The position numbers were made by a program, and so were the translations under genes. From assembly GCA_963721725.1 (NCBI GenBank), contig CAVRLX010000020.1:62001-126000 (forward strand): a stretch of DNA of 64,000 bases. The letters are read 5' to 3'. The notes beneath the pieces were generated by a model. The model did not search any database and was not told the DNA's origin. It worked only from the letters and a program-made list of their open reading frames with translations. The DNA is from RI-153 sp963721725 (lineage in GTDB: Bacteria; Chloroflexota; Anaerolineae; Caldilineales; Caldilineaceae). This document shows positions 55,405-63,915 of this stretch, in pieces; position 1 is the first letter of the stretch, and each line of letters begins with the position of its first letter.

Positions 55405-56639
55405 GGCGGGGGGACCACCAGTTGTTGCCCTGGCGAAAGCAGAGTCGCGTTGGTGAGCAAGTCACGATTGGCATCCAACAGGCTTTGCCAGCGTGTCCCG
55501 TCGCCATACAGTTCCAGCGCAATCGTCCACAGTGTGTCATTTTCGCGCACAGTATAGGTTTCGGGCAGACGCACGAGCAGATCGATGCCGTCTACATTGT
55601 CTACGCCCGGAACAGCCGTGGCAATCGCCAACAAGGTCGTGCGCTGCTCGGTCGAGGTCACCACCCCTTCCAGGATCAGCTTGCCCCCTTGGCGGCTGAC
55701 ACGCACATTAGTATTACTCAGGTCGGGCCGGCCCACGCTGAGCAAATGGGTCGCCCAATCGAAGATCTGGCGGTCATTGGCAATAAGGGCGATTAAGGTG
55801 CTGGGTGGGCCACCGACGGCCACCGCTTCAGGGGTTATCGCCGCTGTGGGAAGCGTCACCATGTTAGGCAGTGGCGTATCCGTGGGCAGCGGTGTGGGCA
55901 CTGTGGTTGGGGTGAGCAGTGGCGTGGGGACGGCAATGGGCGTCTGCCCGGCGACTTGCGGTGCGTTGCCCTCCGCTGGATTGGCAATCGCCTCCCCGCT
56001 TCCGGCCCACTGATTGGCCTGTGCGATCCAGGTTTCTGCCCATCCCAACAGCCGCGGCGACTGCCAGCCCGCCACGAAGATCAGGGTAAGCAGAAATAAA
56101 AACATTGTGCGTTGCACATAGCCGCGATTGCGCGGCGGCGTGGGCGGCGCTGTCGCCCCGAATTCCGCCATTAAAAATTGATCGGCAGGGTTGTCCGCAG
56201 TGGGATGTCGTTTGATGGTGTGCGGGCGACCAGGGTTGGTGGCGGCTTGGCGCAACAATCGCTGTTGCTCTTGATGAGAGCGCAAGAGCCATTCAGCTTC
56301 GCCGCGCAACGAATCTTCCACGGGAATCGATGCCACATGGCGACGCATTTGCTCATACTCGTTGCGACGTCGGTGTAAAATGGCGGCAAGCAAATGCAAC
56401 TCGGTGGCGTTAAAATAGGTTAACCCTTGATCAATCACCGCCAACGCATCGCGATCTTTTTTCGCCAGCGCCAGTTCCGCCGCCTGTCGATAGTAGCCGC
56501 GCACATCGTCGTCGGGCAAAATGAACGGACCGGCCTCGCGCTGCATCTGGCCGCGCAGATCCGAGCTGCATTCTGGGCAACGATAGTTGGGTAGAGAGAT
56601 GTTGACGGATGTACTACACTGGTGGCAAACAATACGCAT
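55401..56639 (-). CDS. Membrane protein with zinc ribbon, helical, BON-like and LysM domains
   Basis: A 412-residue protein. N-terminal CxxC pairs ('CHQC', 'CPEC', residues about 5-25) form a zinc ribbon; a helical, TPR-like region follows; a membrane helix ('TMFLFLLTLIFVAGW') near residue 180; a Thr/Pro-rich stretch; a BON-like block ('RVSRQGGKLILEGVVTSTEQ'); and a LysM at the end ('YTVRENDTLWTIALELYGDG'). So it is anchored in the membrane with the last third outside and the ribbon inside. The ATG at 56639 or an ATG three codons earlier is possible. Function unknown. Confidence 0.8.
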   Translation of the reverse strand: MRIVCHQCSTSVNISLPNYRCPECSSDLRGQMQREAGPFILPDDDVRGYYRQAAELALAKKDRDALAVIDQGLTYFNATELHLLAAILHRRRNEYEQMRRHVASIPVEDSLRGEAEWLLRSHQEQQRLLRQAATNPGRPHTIKRHPTADNPADQFLMAEFGATAPPTPPRNRGYVQRTMFLFLLTLIFVAGWQSPRLLGWAETWIAQANQWAGSGEAIANPAEGNAPQVAGQTPIAVPTPLLTPTTVPTPLPTDTPLPNMVTLPTAAITPEAVAVGGPPSTLIALIANDRQIFDWATHLLSVGRPDLSNTNVRVSRQGGKLILEGVVTSTEQRTTLLAIATAVPGVDNVDGIDLLVRLPETYTVRENDTLWTIALELYGDGTRWQSLLDANRDLLTNATLLSPGQQLVVPPP

Positions 56640-56739
56640 GGCGCTCACTGTCGGCAGAGGAATGGATACGTTGCAAGTCTAACACGCTGTCAAGATGCGC
56701 GCAAACGTTTTTGAGTATCTGTGCAAGTACGAAGAATTG

Positions 56740-56830
56740 TACCTATTCAAGTGCGTCGCACTTGCCAGGAGGAGAACAGTTGTGAAAAGCGTGTGTGGCG
56801 AGTGCGTCGCACCCTACACCTGTATCGATA
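56740..56830. repeat. Dispersed inverted repeat R1, copy 4
   Basis: Left arm 'AAGTGCGTCGCACTTGCCA' (56749-56767), right arm 'TGGCGAGTGCGTCGCACCC' (56796-56814). Confidence 0.75.
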
Positions 56831-56922
56831 CGAATAATTTAGGAATGAGGAATTGATGACATCGTTATGCATATCACATTGCACTCACTTTATCGGCTTC
56901 CTTGTTAGGAGGGCGTTATCGG

Positions 56923-57237
56923 ATGGGTCGTCGTACGCGCAAATACGCATGGGGGCAGGTGCGGACAGCGATACACCATGGGCATCCCGCCGTGGATCTG
57001 CGCCAATATCCGGCCCACCTGTACATTAACGTCGACGTCAGCGCCCGTGGGCATGAAACGCGCCTGATCACCCCGCCCAACGTGCTGACCCGCACCCCGC
57101 GTCGTCTGGTGGCGCGTATTCCGCTGGAAATGCTGGGCAACCCCGAACGGCTACTGATTAGCAGCCGTACCTATTTGACACAAGTTCCCCTGGATTGGTC
57201 GCCCTGGCGCATTGTCGAACTGGCCGAAATGCAATAG
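56923..57237 (+). CDS. Hypothetical protein
   Basis: A 104-residue basic protein, not recognised. Start ATG 56923 follows GGAGGG about 10 bases upstream; a TTG at 56902 is also possible. Content such as 'YPAHLYINVDVSARGHETRLIT' suggests a short beta-rich cytoplasmic domain. No signal peptide. The converging RraA gene ends 38 bases further on. Confidence 0.5.
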   Translation: MGRRTRKYAWGQVRTAIHHGHPAVDLRQYPAHLYINVDVSARGHETRLITPPNVLTRTPRRLVARIPLEMLGNPERLLISSRTYLTQVPLDWSPWRIVELAEMQ

Positions 57238-57275
57238 CCGTGCTGCGCGGTGATCCGCGCAGCACGCACGCTTCC

Positions 57276-58001
57276 CTATGTATTGCGCGCAACCTGTGCC
57301 TTCAACCCGGCCATCTGGGCTTTGGATTCGGCGCGGGCGGCCTTTAATTTTTCCACAGTGGGCGTGCCCTCGCGCAATGCGTCCAAGATGACCATTTCGG
57401 CGGCCACAAAAGCATCGCCGATGTCGGCCACTTCGGCGGCAATCTCGTTCGGGATTGTGGTCACGCCGTTGCAATCGCCGTGCAGCAAATCGTTGGGATA
57501 GACCATGATGCCGCCCACATGCACAGGAATATGAATGCTCAGCGTTTGTGGGTAGCCGTGTGAGCAGATTGTGCCGTTGGTAAAGCAGGGGAAGTTGATG
57601 GCGCGCACCTGATCCATATCCCGCCCCGCCCCGCTGGTGATCAACCCCACCGCGCCAAACGCCTTGTATGTCGTACACATCACCTCGCCAAAGGTCGCCG
57701 CCGCCACTGGATTATCCAAATCTTGAAAGACCACCACCGGTGGCCCGGCAAGTTCGCCGAAGCGTTCCACCTGATCGACCATTTCTGAATACGTATTGGC
57801 TTGATGAGGCGCGCCCGCCGAGCGGAAAGTGGCCGTTGCGGCAAAGCCTACCATGGGCGGCATTTCAGGGAAACAGGCGGTGATGCTGGCCCCCATATAG
57901 CCGAGATTTTGGGGGCGCACAGCGAAGAGTTCGATTATGTTGCAAATGGTGGGGGTGTCGAAGGTTGCCAGTTTTTGCAGGGTGGCAGCACGAATGCTCA
58001 T
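57276..58001 (-). CDS. RraA-family protein (4-hydroxy-4-methyl-2-oxoglutarate aldolase-like)
   Basis: A 241-residue RraA-fold protein. 'TSGAGRDMDQVRAINFPCFTNG' holds the catalytic Arg-Asp pair of this family; 'GGIMVYPNDLLHGDCNGVTTIP' is the late metal-binding segment with Asp. The family includes class II aldolases and RNase E inhibitors, but most members are of unknown function. Cytoplasmic, monocistronic. Confidence 0.85.
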   Translation of the reverse strand: MSIRAATLQKLATFDTPTICNIIELFAVRPQNLGYMGASITACFPEMPPMVGFAATATFRSAGAPHQANTYSEMVDQVERFGELAGPPVVVFQDLDNPVAAATFGEVMCTTYKAFGAVGLITSGAGRDMDQVRAINFPCFTNGTICSHGYPQTLSIHIPVHVGGIMVYPNDLLHGDCNGVTTIPNEIAAEVADIGDAFVAAEMVILDALREGTPTVEKLKAARAESKAQMAGLKAQVARNT

Positions 58002-58213
58002 TAGCTCTTTCCTTTGCTTGCTGTGGGTGGAGTGAATCGGATAGATCCCGATTTTAGCGCGAAGCTGTAGGATTAACCAACCGCGTACCTTACCCGTTGT
58101 TAAAACGTAGGTATTGCGAACGAATGTTCTTGCCTCTTTTACCGAGATACCCTGTCAATTTTGTGCTATAGAGATATCTGTGGCTCAACCAGCATAGAGA
58201 AAGTGAGAAAAAG

Positions 58214-59632
58214 ATGCGAAAGTTTCAAAGGAAGTGGGCCAAACCGGCGCACCAAGCTGTGATCTTATTGCTCTGTTTGGGAATCTGGCTAGGAAGCACA
58301 CCTGTGCAAGCCCAGGAAACAACACCCCAGCGTGATGACGGTGTAGCGGCTCCGGCCTGGCTGGAGCCGCGCGGCCTGAATGTAGTTGATCTGGTGGGGC
58401 TGGTCCCAGAAGCACACCTGCGCGATGCCATTCTTAGCTATAACGGCGCGGGCATTTTGCAATATGTGTCGGGGCAGCGTTCAGGCAGCACGGTCACGCT
58501 TCAGGTGAAAGCGTCTCCGCAGTATTGGAGTGGCAATACCCACATCGGCTGTCCGGGGCAACAGGCCGACTTTGACCAATGGCCGTCGCCTGTGCCCGCG
58601 GGGACGGTACGGGTCTATGCCGCGGGCAAGGATATTACCTCGTCGGCGGGCTACCTGGAATACTGGGCCACAGGGCAGATCTGGCCGGAGCGCAACCCCT
58701 ATGGCAACCCGGCACAGCGCTATGGCAAACAGGGCACAAGTCAATTCACCTTTAGCGGTGGGGCGTTGCAATTGCCCGCCAACGCGGGCTGTATTCTCTC
58801 GCTGCGCGGCATTCACGAAAATTTAACGGCTACCTTCACCTATCAGACTATCAACCCAATTGTGGCGCACCACCTGGGCAGCCAGACTTATCAGTTTCAC
58901 TCGTACATTGGGCCGGGTGGGGCGGGGCGGCTCGATTCCTTGCGCCAGCAGATGCAAGCGCGCTGGCCGCATCGCCACGATAAGTTTCCGATTACGCCCC
59001 CTGCCGAGGCCGATTATGCTCTGGTGATCTTTCCACCCTCGCCTGTAACTGTGGGACCGTGGACCGAGGTTGACCGTAATTTCCCGCAGCCATCGGGCGG
59101 AACCTATCGGCTATCGGGGCCAGTGAATAATGTGCTTTCGGTGGATCATATTAACAGCATGGGGCTACCGATTCGCGGCCAGTGGCAGGACGCTGACCAA
59201 GCGCCGGGGACAAGCTTTTTGCCCTTTTTCAACAATGCCGCCATCCTGGCTTCGCCTGAATATTTCTTGCCACCCGGTGTGCCCTATCACCCCTGTATGA
59301 CCAACGGCGGTTGTTCCAACGCTATTTTAGAGCAGGTCTACTCCGCGACCGCACCCATGACGATCCATTATTACAAAGTGGAACGTACCCAGAGTGGCCT
59401 GACCCGCATCCCGCTCAAACAGGTTGGCCCGGCTTGGTCAGGGGCGCGTACGGCCCAGACAACAGTTGATCATCGCTTTGCGCCAACGGCAAAAAAAGAG
59501 AGCAAGATATACTTGCCTTTTGTCATACGCTACATTCCGCCCCCGGCGCCCGAACCCGACAACCCCAACGGCTGTCCTTGTGGATGGTTCGATGATCTTG
59601 GGCGCATGTTTGACTATATCCCGCCGCAATAA
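58214..59632 (+). CDS. Secreted protein of unknown function with C-terminal IYLP motif
   Basis: A 472-residue secreted protein. Signal peptide 'VILLLCLGIWLGSTPVQAQ' to about residue 33. The rest is beta-rich with several cysteine pairs ('THIGCPGQ', 'CMTNGGCSN'). Near the end is 'KESKIYLPFVIRYIPPPAPEP', then a short Cys-containing tail. No known domain recognised. GTGAGAAAAAG precedes the ATG. Followed at once by a perfect hairpin. Confidence 0.8.
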   Translation: MRKFQRKWAKPAHQAVILLLCLGIWLGSTPVQAQETTPQRDDGVAAPAWLEPRGLNVVDLVGLVPEAHLRDAILSYNGAGILQYVSGQRSGSTVTLQVKASPQYWSGNTHIGCPGQQADFDQWPSPVPAGTVRVYAAGKDITSSAGYLEYWATGQIWPERNPYGNPAQRYGKQGTSQFTFSGGALQLPANAGCILSLRGIHENLTATFTYQTINPIVAHHLGSQTYQFHSYIGPGGAGRLDSLRQQMQARWPHRHDKFPITPPAEADYALVIFPPSPVTVGPWTEVDRNFPQPSGGTYRLSGPVNNVLSVDHINSMGLPIRGQWQDADQAPGTSFLPFFNNAAILASPEYFLPPGVPYHPCMTNGGCSNAILEQVYSATAPMTIHYYKVERTQSGLTRIPLKQVGPAWSGARTAQTTVDHRFAPTAKKESKIYLPFVIRYIPPPAPEPDNPNGCPCGWFDDLGRMFDYIPPQ

Positions 59633-59634
59633 AA

Positions 59635-59684
59635 GTGGGGATTGGCTATGGGCTGGGATGTCCCAGCCCATAGCCAATCCCCAC
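59635..59684. terminator. Long perfect hairpin terminator
   Basis: 24-base arms starting 'GTGGGGATTGGCTATGGGCT' and the exact inverse, with a TG loop, then TTTTA. Three bases after the stop at 59632. Its length and perfection are more than a terminator needs. Confidence 0.8.
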
Positions 59685-59688
59685 GTTT

Positions 59689-59750
59689 TATACTCCGCAG
59701 CAGCACACAAGGACATGGTTCAAAGGGCCGAATATGGTCCTTTGTGTATA
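59689..59750. repeat. Dispersed hairpin repeat R3, copy 2
   Basis: 'TATACTCCGCAGCAGCACAC' continues to 'AAGGACATGGTTCAAAGGGC' and ends 'TGGTCCTTTGTGTATA'. CACAAGGAC and GTCCTTTGTG pair, forming a stem. Confidence 0.8.
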
Positions 59751-59752
59751 AC

Positions 59753-60994
59753 TCACACCCGGTCGATCACGGCTAAACAGCGGTCGATCTCCTCTAGCGT
59801 GTTGTAGTGGGCGAGGCCGAGGCGCAAAAAGCCGCCGCTCTCCTCAACGCCCATGCGCTCGCTAATGCTCAGCGCATAAAAGTTCCCGTTCCAGGCGAAG
59901 ATATTCTCTGCGGCCAGTGCCAGCGCCAGTTGTTCGGGCGTAGTGCCGCTTTTGCGAATTACCACAGTGGCAACGCGCTGCTCCCAATCGGCGCGGTCGG
60001 TGAGGCCATAGATACGCACACCAGCAATGCTCTGTAACCCTGTAATCAGCCGTTCGACTAACATTTGCTCATAGGTGTGGATCACCTCCCAGGCGGCCAT
60101 CAACTTGGTGCGACGGCTGTCGCCATCCCGTGCGCTGCCATAGACTACGCCGATCCCGGAAAGGTAGTTGACCGCCGCCGTGACCCCCGCCATGGCTTCG
60201 TGATTTTGCGTACCGGTTTCCCACTTGCCCGGCGGTCGATTGTCGGCGGGGCGCACTTTATAGGCTTCGAGCCGTTCCAAATGTTCGCGCTTGCCATAGA
60301 GATGACCCGCATGGGGGCCAAAGAATTTATAGGCCGAGCAGGCCAGGAAGTCACAATCCAGGGCGCGCACATCAATCAGGCCGTGGGGGGCATACTGCAC
60401 GGCGTCAATAAAGGTCAGCGCGCCCGCTTCGCGTGCCCAACGGCAGATGGTCGCCACATCGTTGATCGTGCCCGTGGCGTTGCTGGCATAGCCCACCGCC
60501 ACCAATTTCGTGCGCCGTGTGATCTTCTGGCGCATGTCTTCCATGTCCAGCGTGCCGGTTTCCACATCAATGTCCACCCATTGCACCTGCGCCCCCAGAT
60601 CCTCGGCAGCCATCACCCAGGGCATCACATTGGCGTCGTGATCCAGCCGCGTGACCACGATTTCATCGCGTGGGCGAAACTCCGTCGCCAGCGAGCGGCT
60701 GAGGTGAAAGGTCAAACTGGTCATGTTATTGCCAAAGATCACCTCGTCGGCGGCACAGCCCAGCAGATCGGCCATGGCGTTGTGCGCTTCGGCGATCACG
60801 GCATCGGTGCGGTGGCTGGTCTCGAAGACGCCGTGGGTGTTGGCGTTGCGACGGATCATGTAATCGGTCATGGCCTCGATGACGCTGCCGTGGACCTGCG
60901 TGCCGCCGGGGTTGTCAAAGAAGATGGCCGGGCGACCGTTAAACTGTTCTTGCAGGGCCGGGAAGCCCCGCCGAATCTCACGTGGGTTTAGCAT
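59753..60994 (-). CDS. Class V aminotransferase, cysteine-desulfurase-like (VC1184 subfamily) without the catalytic cysteine
   Basis: A 413-residue PLP enzyme. 'FFDNPGGTQVHGSVIEAM' is the family start; the Schiff-base lysine lies in 'FLACSAYKFFGPHAGHLYG'; 'VRPADNRPPGKWETGTQNHE' is the substrate-side block. The region where desulfurases carry their Cys ('RxGxHCAxP') reads 'IFAWNGNFYALSISERMG', so no nucleophile is evident. It may be a desulfurase-like aminotransferase or lyase acting on another amino acid. No isc/suf genes nearby. Confidence 0.85.
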   Translation of the reverse strand: MLNPREIRRGFPALQEQFNGRPAIFFDNPGGTQVHGSVIEAMTDYMIRRNANTHGVFETSHRTDAVIAEAHNAMADLLGCAADEVIFGNNMTSLTFHLSRSLATEFRPRDEIVVTRLDHDANVMPWVMAAEDLGAQVQWVDIDVETGTLDMEDMRQKITRRTKLVAVGYASNATGTINDVATICRWAREAGALTFIDAVQYAPHGLIDVRALDCDFLACSAYKFFGPHAGHLYGKREHLERLEAYKVRPADNRPPGKWETGTQNHEAMAGVTAAVNYLSGIGVVYGSARDGDSRRTKLMAAWEVIHTYEQMLVERLITGLQSIAGVRIYGLTDRADWEQRVATVVIRKSGTTPEQLALALAAENIFAWNGNFYALSISERMGVEESGGFLRLGLAHYNTLEEIDRCLAVIDRV

Positions 60995-61058
60995 AGTCTC
61001 CCCAAATCGGTGATGATAGAGTTATTTTCAGTGATATAATGAAGCCTAAAAGCTATTG

Positions 61059-61116
61059 TATACTCTGCAACAGCACACAAGGACAGTTTTCAAAAAGCAG
61101 AAACTCTTCCTTTGAG
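61059..61116. repeat. Dispersed hairpin repeat R3, copy 3
   Basis: 'TATACTCTGCAACAGCACAC', then 'AAGGACAGTTTTCAAAAAGC' and 'AGAAACTCTTCCTTTGAG'. It lies between the aminotransferase start and the VapB-like gene. Confidence 0.75.
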
Positions 61117-61154
61117 GCGCTGCTTAGAATAGCATGAACCGAGGAGCGAGATCG

Positions 61155-61476
61155 ATGAAATACGCTGTGTTGATCACCAAAGAAGTGCAAAATGGTTACG
61201 TGGCCCAGGCGCTGGCCTTTCCCGATATTGTTGTGTGCGGCCACGCAGAAACGGCAGTACTGGCGGAAGTTCAGGCGGCCATCGCAGAAAAGCTATCCAC
61301 CGGGCGGGTGGTCCAGGTCGAGGTTCCCAGCAACGCAGAGAGTTTCCACCGAGGAGCATCCCTGGCTGCGTTTTGCCGGCATGTTCGCCGATGATCCCGA
61401 TCGGGAGACTGTGCAAGAGGAGATCGAAAGATATCGACGGGAAATTGATGAAAATACAGGAGCACTTGATGCATAA
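61155..61476 (+). CDS. VapB/HicB-like antitoxin (frame break near 61338)
   Basis: About 107 residues over two frames. The first piece 'MKYAVLITKEVQNGYVAQAL' is the HicB-type fold start. After the break, 'STEEHPWLRFAGMFADDPD' and 'EEIERYRREIDENTGA' are the usual C-terminal toxin-binding segment of antitoxins paired with PIN toxins. The uninterrupted second frame runs to 61476. GAGGAG is 9 bases before the ATG. The PIN gene overlaps its stop. Partner of the toxin that follows; binds its own promoter in the family. Confidence 0.75.
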
Positions 61477-61892
61477 TGCTGTACATTCTCGACACAGATC
61501 ACGTTACACTCTTGCAGCATAGCCATATACCAGTTGTAGAGAGAGTAGGACAAGTGGCATCACGGGATTTGGCTGTAACCGTTGTCACTGTCGCAGAACA
61601 AATGCAAGGATGGCTGGCTACAATTCGGCGTGCTCGGAATGAACAAATGGCGTTACACCCGTTTTATCAACTTCGGCAAACCGTACTTTTTTATCTGACT
61701 GTGCAGGTATTGCCCTATACAGAGCAAGCCGTTTCCGAGTTTGCTCGCCTGCGTCAGCAAAAGATCCGGATCGGCACACAAGATCTGCGCATTGCTGCAA
61801 TTGCCCTCAGTTTGGGATCAGTGGTCGTCACGCGCAACGCACGTGATTTTGGACAGGTTCCCGATCTGCGCGTGGAAGATTGGTCTACCTGA
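61476..61892 (+). CDS. VapC-like PIN-domain toxin
   Basis: A 138-residue PIN ribonuclease. 'LYILDTDHVTLL' gives the first acid, 'VVTVAEQMQGW' the second Glu and 'QDLRIAAIALSLGSVVVTRNARDF' the third and fourth acids (D in 'TRNARDF'). The family cleaves tRNA or rRNA when the antitoxin is degraded. ATG shares one base with the antitoxin stop TAATG. Converges with the sppA gene, overlapping it by 8 bases. Confidence 0.9.
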   Translation: MLYILDTDHVTLLQHSHIPVVERVGQVASRDLAVTVVTVAEQMQGWLATIRRARNEQMALHPFYQLRQTVLFYLTVQVLPYTEQAVSEFARLRQQKIRIGTQDLRIAAIALSLGSVVVTRNARDFGQVPDLRVEDWST

Positions 61893-63693
61893 TGCGGGGC
61901 AAACCATCGGCCCAAAACCAGATGCGCTCGTTTCCCAGCAACGCTTCCCGATCCCGTCGCACCACAGCCATGATCGTCTCCACCCACACCCGCCGATCCT
62001 CGTTCAACCCCAATTTCTGCGCCGAGATGGGCAGTTCCGAGCCGCCAGCCTCCAAATTCACCACACGCACGCTGCCATCGTTGGGCAATTCGGCCAGACG
62101 GCACGCGGTCTCCACTGCCACCCCAAAGTCTCCCACGCTGTCAATGAGACCGTGCGCCAGCGCCTGTTTGCCCGTCCACACTTTGCCGCTACAGATGGGA
62201 TCGAGTTCATCATAGGGAATGTTGCGCCCATCGGCCACGCGCATTTTGAACGCTCGGTAGTTTTCTTCCACACTGGCTTCGACCACTCGGCGCGCTTCGC
62301 CCTCCCACGGCGTCTGATCGCTGTAGAGATCGGCGTGCTCGCCGCGGCGCAACGAATAGCGATGGGCCTGAAGTTTGTCGTAGCTGCCTGTGGTCAAGGG
62401 CTTGCCAGAGATCACGCCAATGCTGCCTGTGTAGCTGGCAGGCTGGGCCACAATATGGCGGGCTGGCGTGGCAATGTAATAACCGCCACTGGCGGCCACA
62501 TCGCCCATATAGACGACCAGCGGCACTTTGCGCGCCAGCAGCGAGATCTCCCGCCACATGAGATCACTGGCCGCTGCCGAGCCACCCCCAGAGTCTATAT
62601 GCAGCACTACTGCCGAAAGCCCCACATTGTTCAGCGCCGCGCGAATTTGTTGTTGCACTGTGCTGCTGCCGATGGTTTTGTCACCCAAGATGGGCAGTTC
62701 TACGGGAAAGGTGCGACTTTTGCCTGGCATAATCGAACCGGTTAACGAGATCACGCCGACAAGGCCGGACGAGCGGCGGCGCGGACGGCGCAACAGATGG
62801 CGATGGGCGCGAGCCGCGCTCAGCAAGCGAGCTTCTCGCGCCTCGCCCTTTTCGTGAACGGTCAACAATCCCGGCAATTGATCTTCGTACCCAATCGCAT
62901 CAATCAGACCTGCCTCTTGTGCCGCCTCTGCGGTGAGCGGCGCACGGTTGATTAACGTTCGCACCGCCTCTGGGGCAAGGCCGCGCCCGTGGGCAATCAT
63001 CCCCACCAACTCGTCGTAGATACCATCGAGCAGCCAGTTGACTTGGGCGGCGTTGGCCTCGCTTATGGCCGATTGGCTAAAACGGTCAAAGGCGGTCTTC
63101 CACGGCGCAATTTTCACCACGTCAAAGCGAATCCCCGCCAGCGCCAATGTATCGGCCAGAAAAGTGGGTTCGCTGTGCAGCCCAATCACATTCCAATCTG
63201 ACTGGGGTGGGGTGATAATACGGTCGGCGGCGGTAGCCAGTGCATAAAGACTATTGGTCGTGCTTTCCAAATAGACGATGATTTCTTTGGCTAGAAAATC
63301 AGGCTGTGTGCCGTTGATCTCGTGATCCCAACGGCGGAAGCGGCGGAAAAGATCCGCCACGCTCTGGGCTTGGGCCAGACTAACACTGGCCCCTTTGACC
63401 AAAAAGAGCACGCCGCGCAGATCGGGATCCCCCGCCATGACGCGCAGTGCCGCACTCAGACTCTCCAGCGAAGTGGGCGAAGTGGCAAAGGGCAGGAATG
63501 AATAAAACCAGGGCTGTTGGGGCGTGCGTTCGGTCAGCGCGCTCTCCAACGTAAAGAGCAGATAATCGGGGCGCCGCCGCCGAATCAGCCGGCGGCGCAG
63601 GTTGAACATGGCACACAACAGCCGTTGCCAGAGCCGACCAAGCCAGCCTAGGCCATGACCTATGCCCTTGCCAATAGTTTTGAGCCACATCAT
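61885..63693 (-). CDS. sppA: Signal peptide peptidase SppA (67 kDa type, S49 family)
   Basis: A 602-residue double-domain S49 peptidase. N-terminal basic segment with a weak membrane helix ('GLGWLGRLWQRLLCAMF'). Catalytic Lys199 in 'APWKTAFDRFSQSAI' and Ser402 in 'GDVAASGGYYIA' are at the same spacing as E. coli SppA (Lys209, Ser409). Degrades signal peptides remaining in the inner membrane. Monocistronic; ATG at 63693. Confidence 0.92.
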   Translation of the reverse strand: MMWLKTIGKGIGHGLGWLGRLWQRLLCAMFNLRRRLIRRRRPDYLLFTLESALTERTPQQPWFYSFLPFATSPTSLESLSAALRVMAGDPDLRGVLFLVKGASVSLAQAQSVADLFRRFRRWDHEINGTQPDFLAKEIIVYLESTTNSLYALATAADRIITPPQSDWNVIGLHSEPTFLADTLALAGIRFDVVKIAPWKTAFDRFSQSAISEANAAQVNWLLDGIYDELVGMIAHGRGLAPEAVRTLINRAPLTAEAAQEAGLIDAIGYEDQLPGLLTVHEKGEAREARLLSAARAHRHLLRRPRRRSSGLVGVISLTGSIMPGKSRTFPVELPILGDKTIGSSTVQQQIRAALNNVGLSAVVLHIDSGGGSAAASDLMWREISLLARKVPLVVYMGDVAASGGYYIATPARHIVAQPASYTGSIGVISGKPLTTGSYDKLQAHRYSLRRGEHADLYSDQTPWEGEARRVVEASVEENYRAFKMRVADGRNIPYDELDPICSGKVWTGKQALAHGLIDSVGDFGVAVETACRLAELPNDGSVRVVNLEAGGSELPISAQKLGLNEDRRVWVETIMAVVRRDREALLGNERIWFWADGLPRIR

Positions 63694-63915
63694 TTATTTC
63701 CATCCTGACTGCAACGATTCCTCATCGGTTAATACTTGGTTAATACGTAGCGTGAACTATACCCTTTTCTCTCTGGTTCGGACAAAGTCCTTCCCGCAAA
63801 AATCCTTTGTGCCTTTAGTTTTTGGGAAAAGTGTGTCAAACTGCCTGTGGATCGTCTAGCGTCAGTATGCTTTCATCGTATTCTCCCTGCAACTGTTACC
63901 GGGAACGAAGGATTT

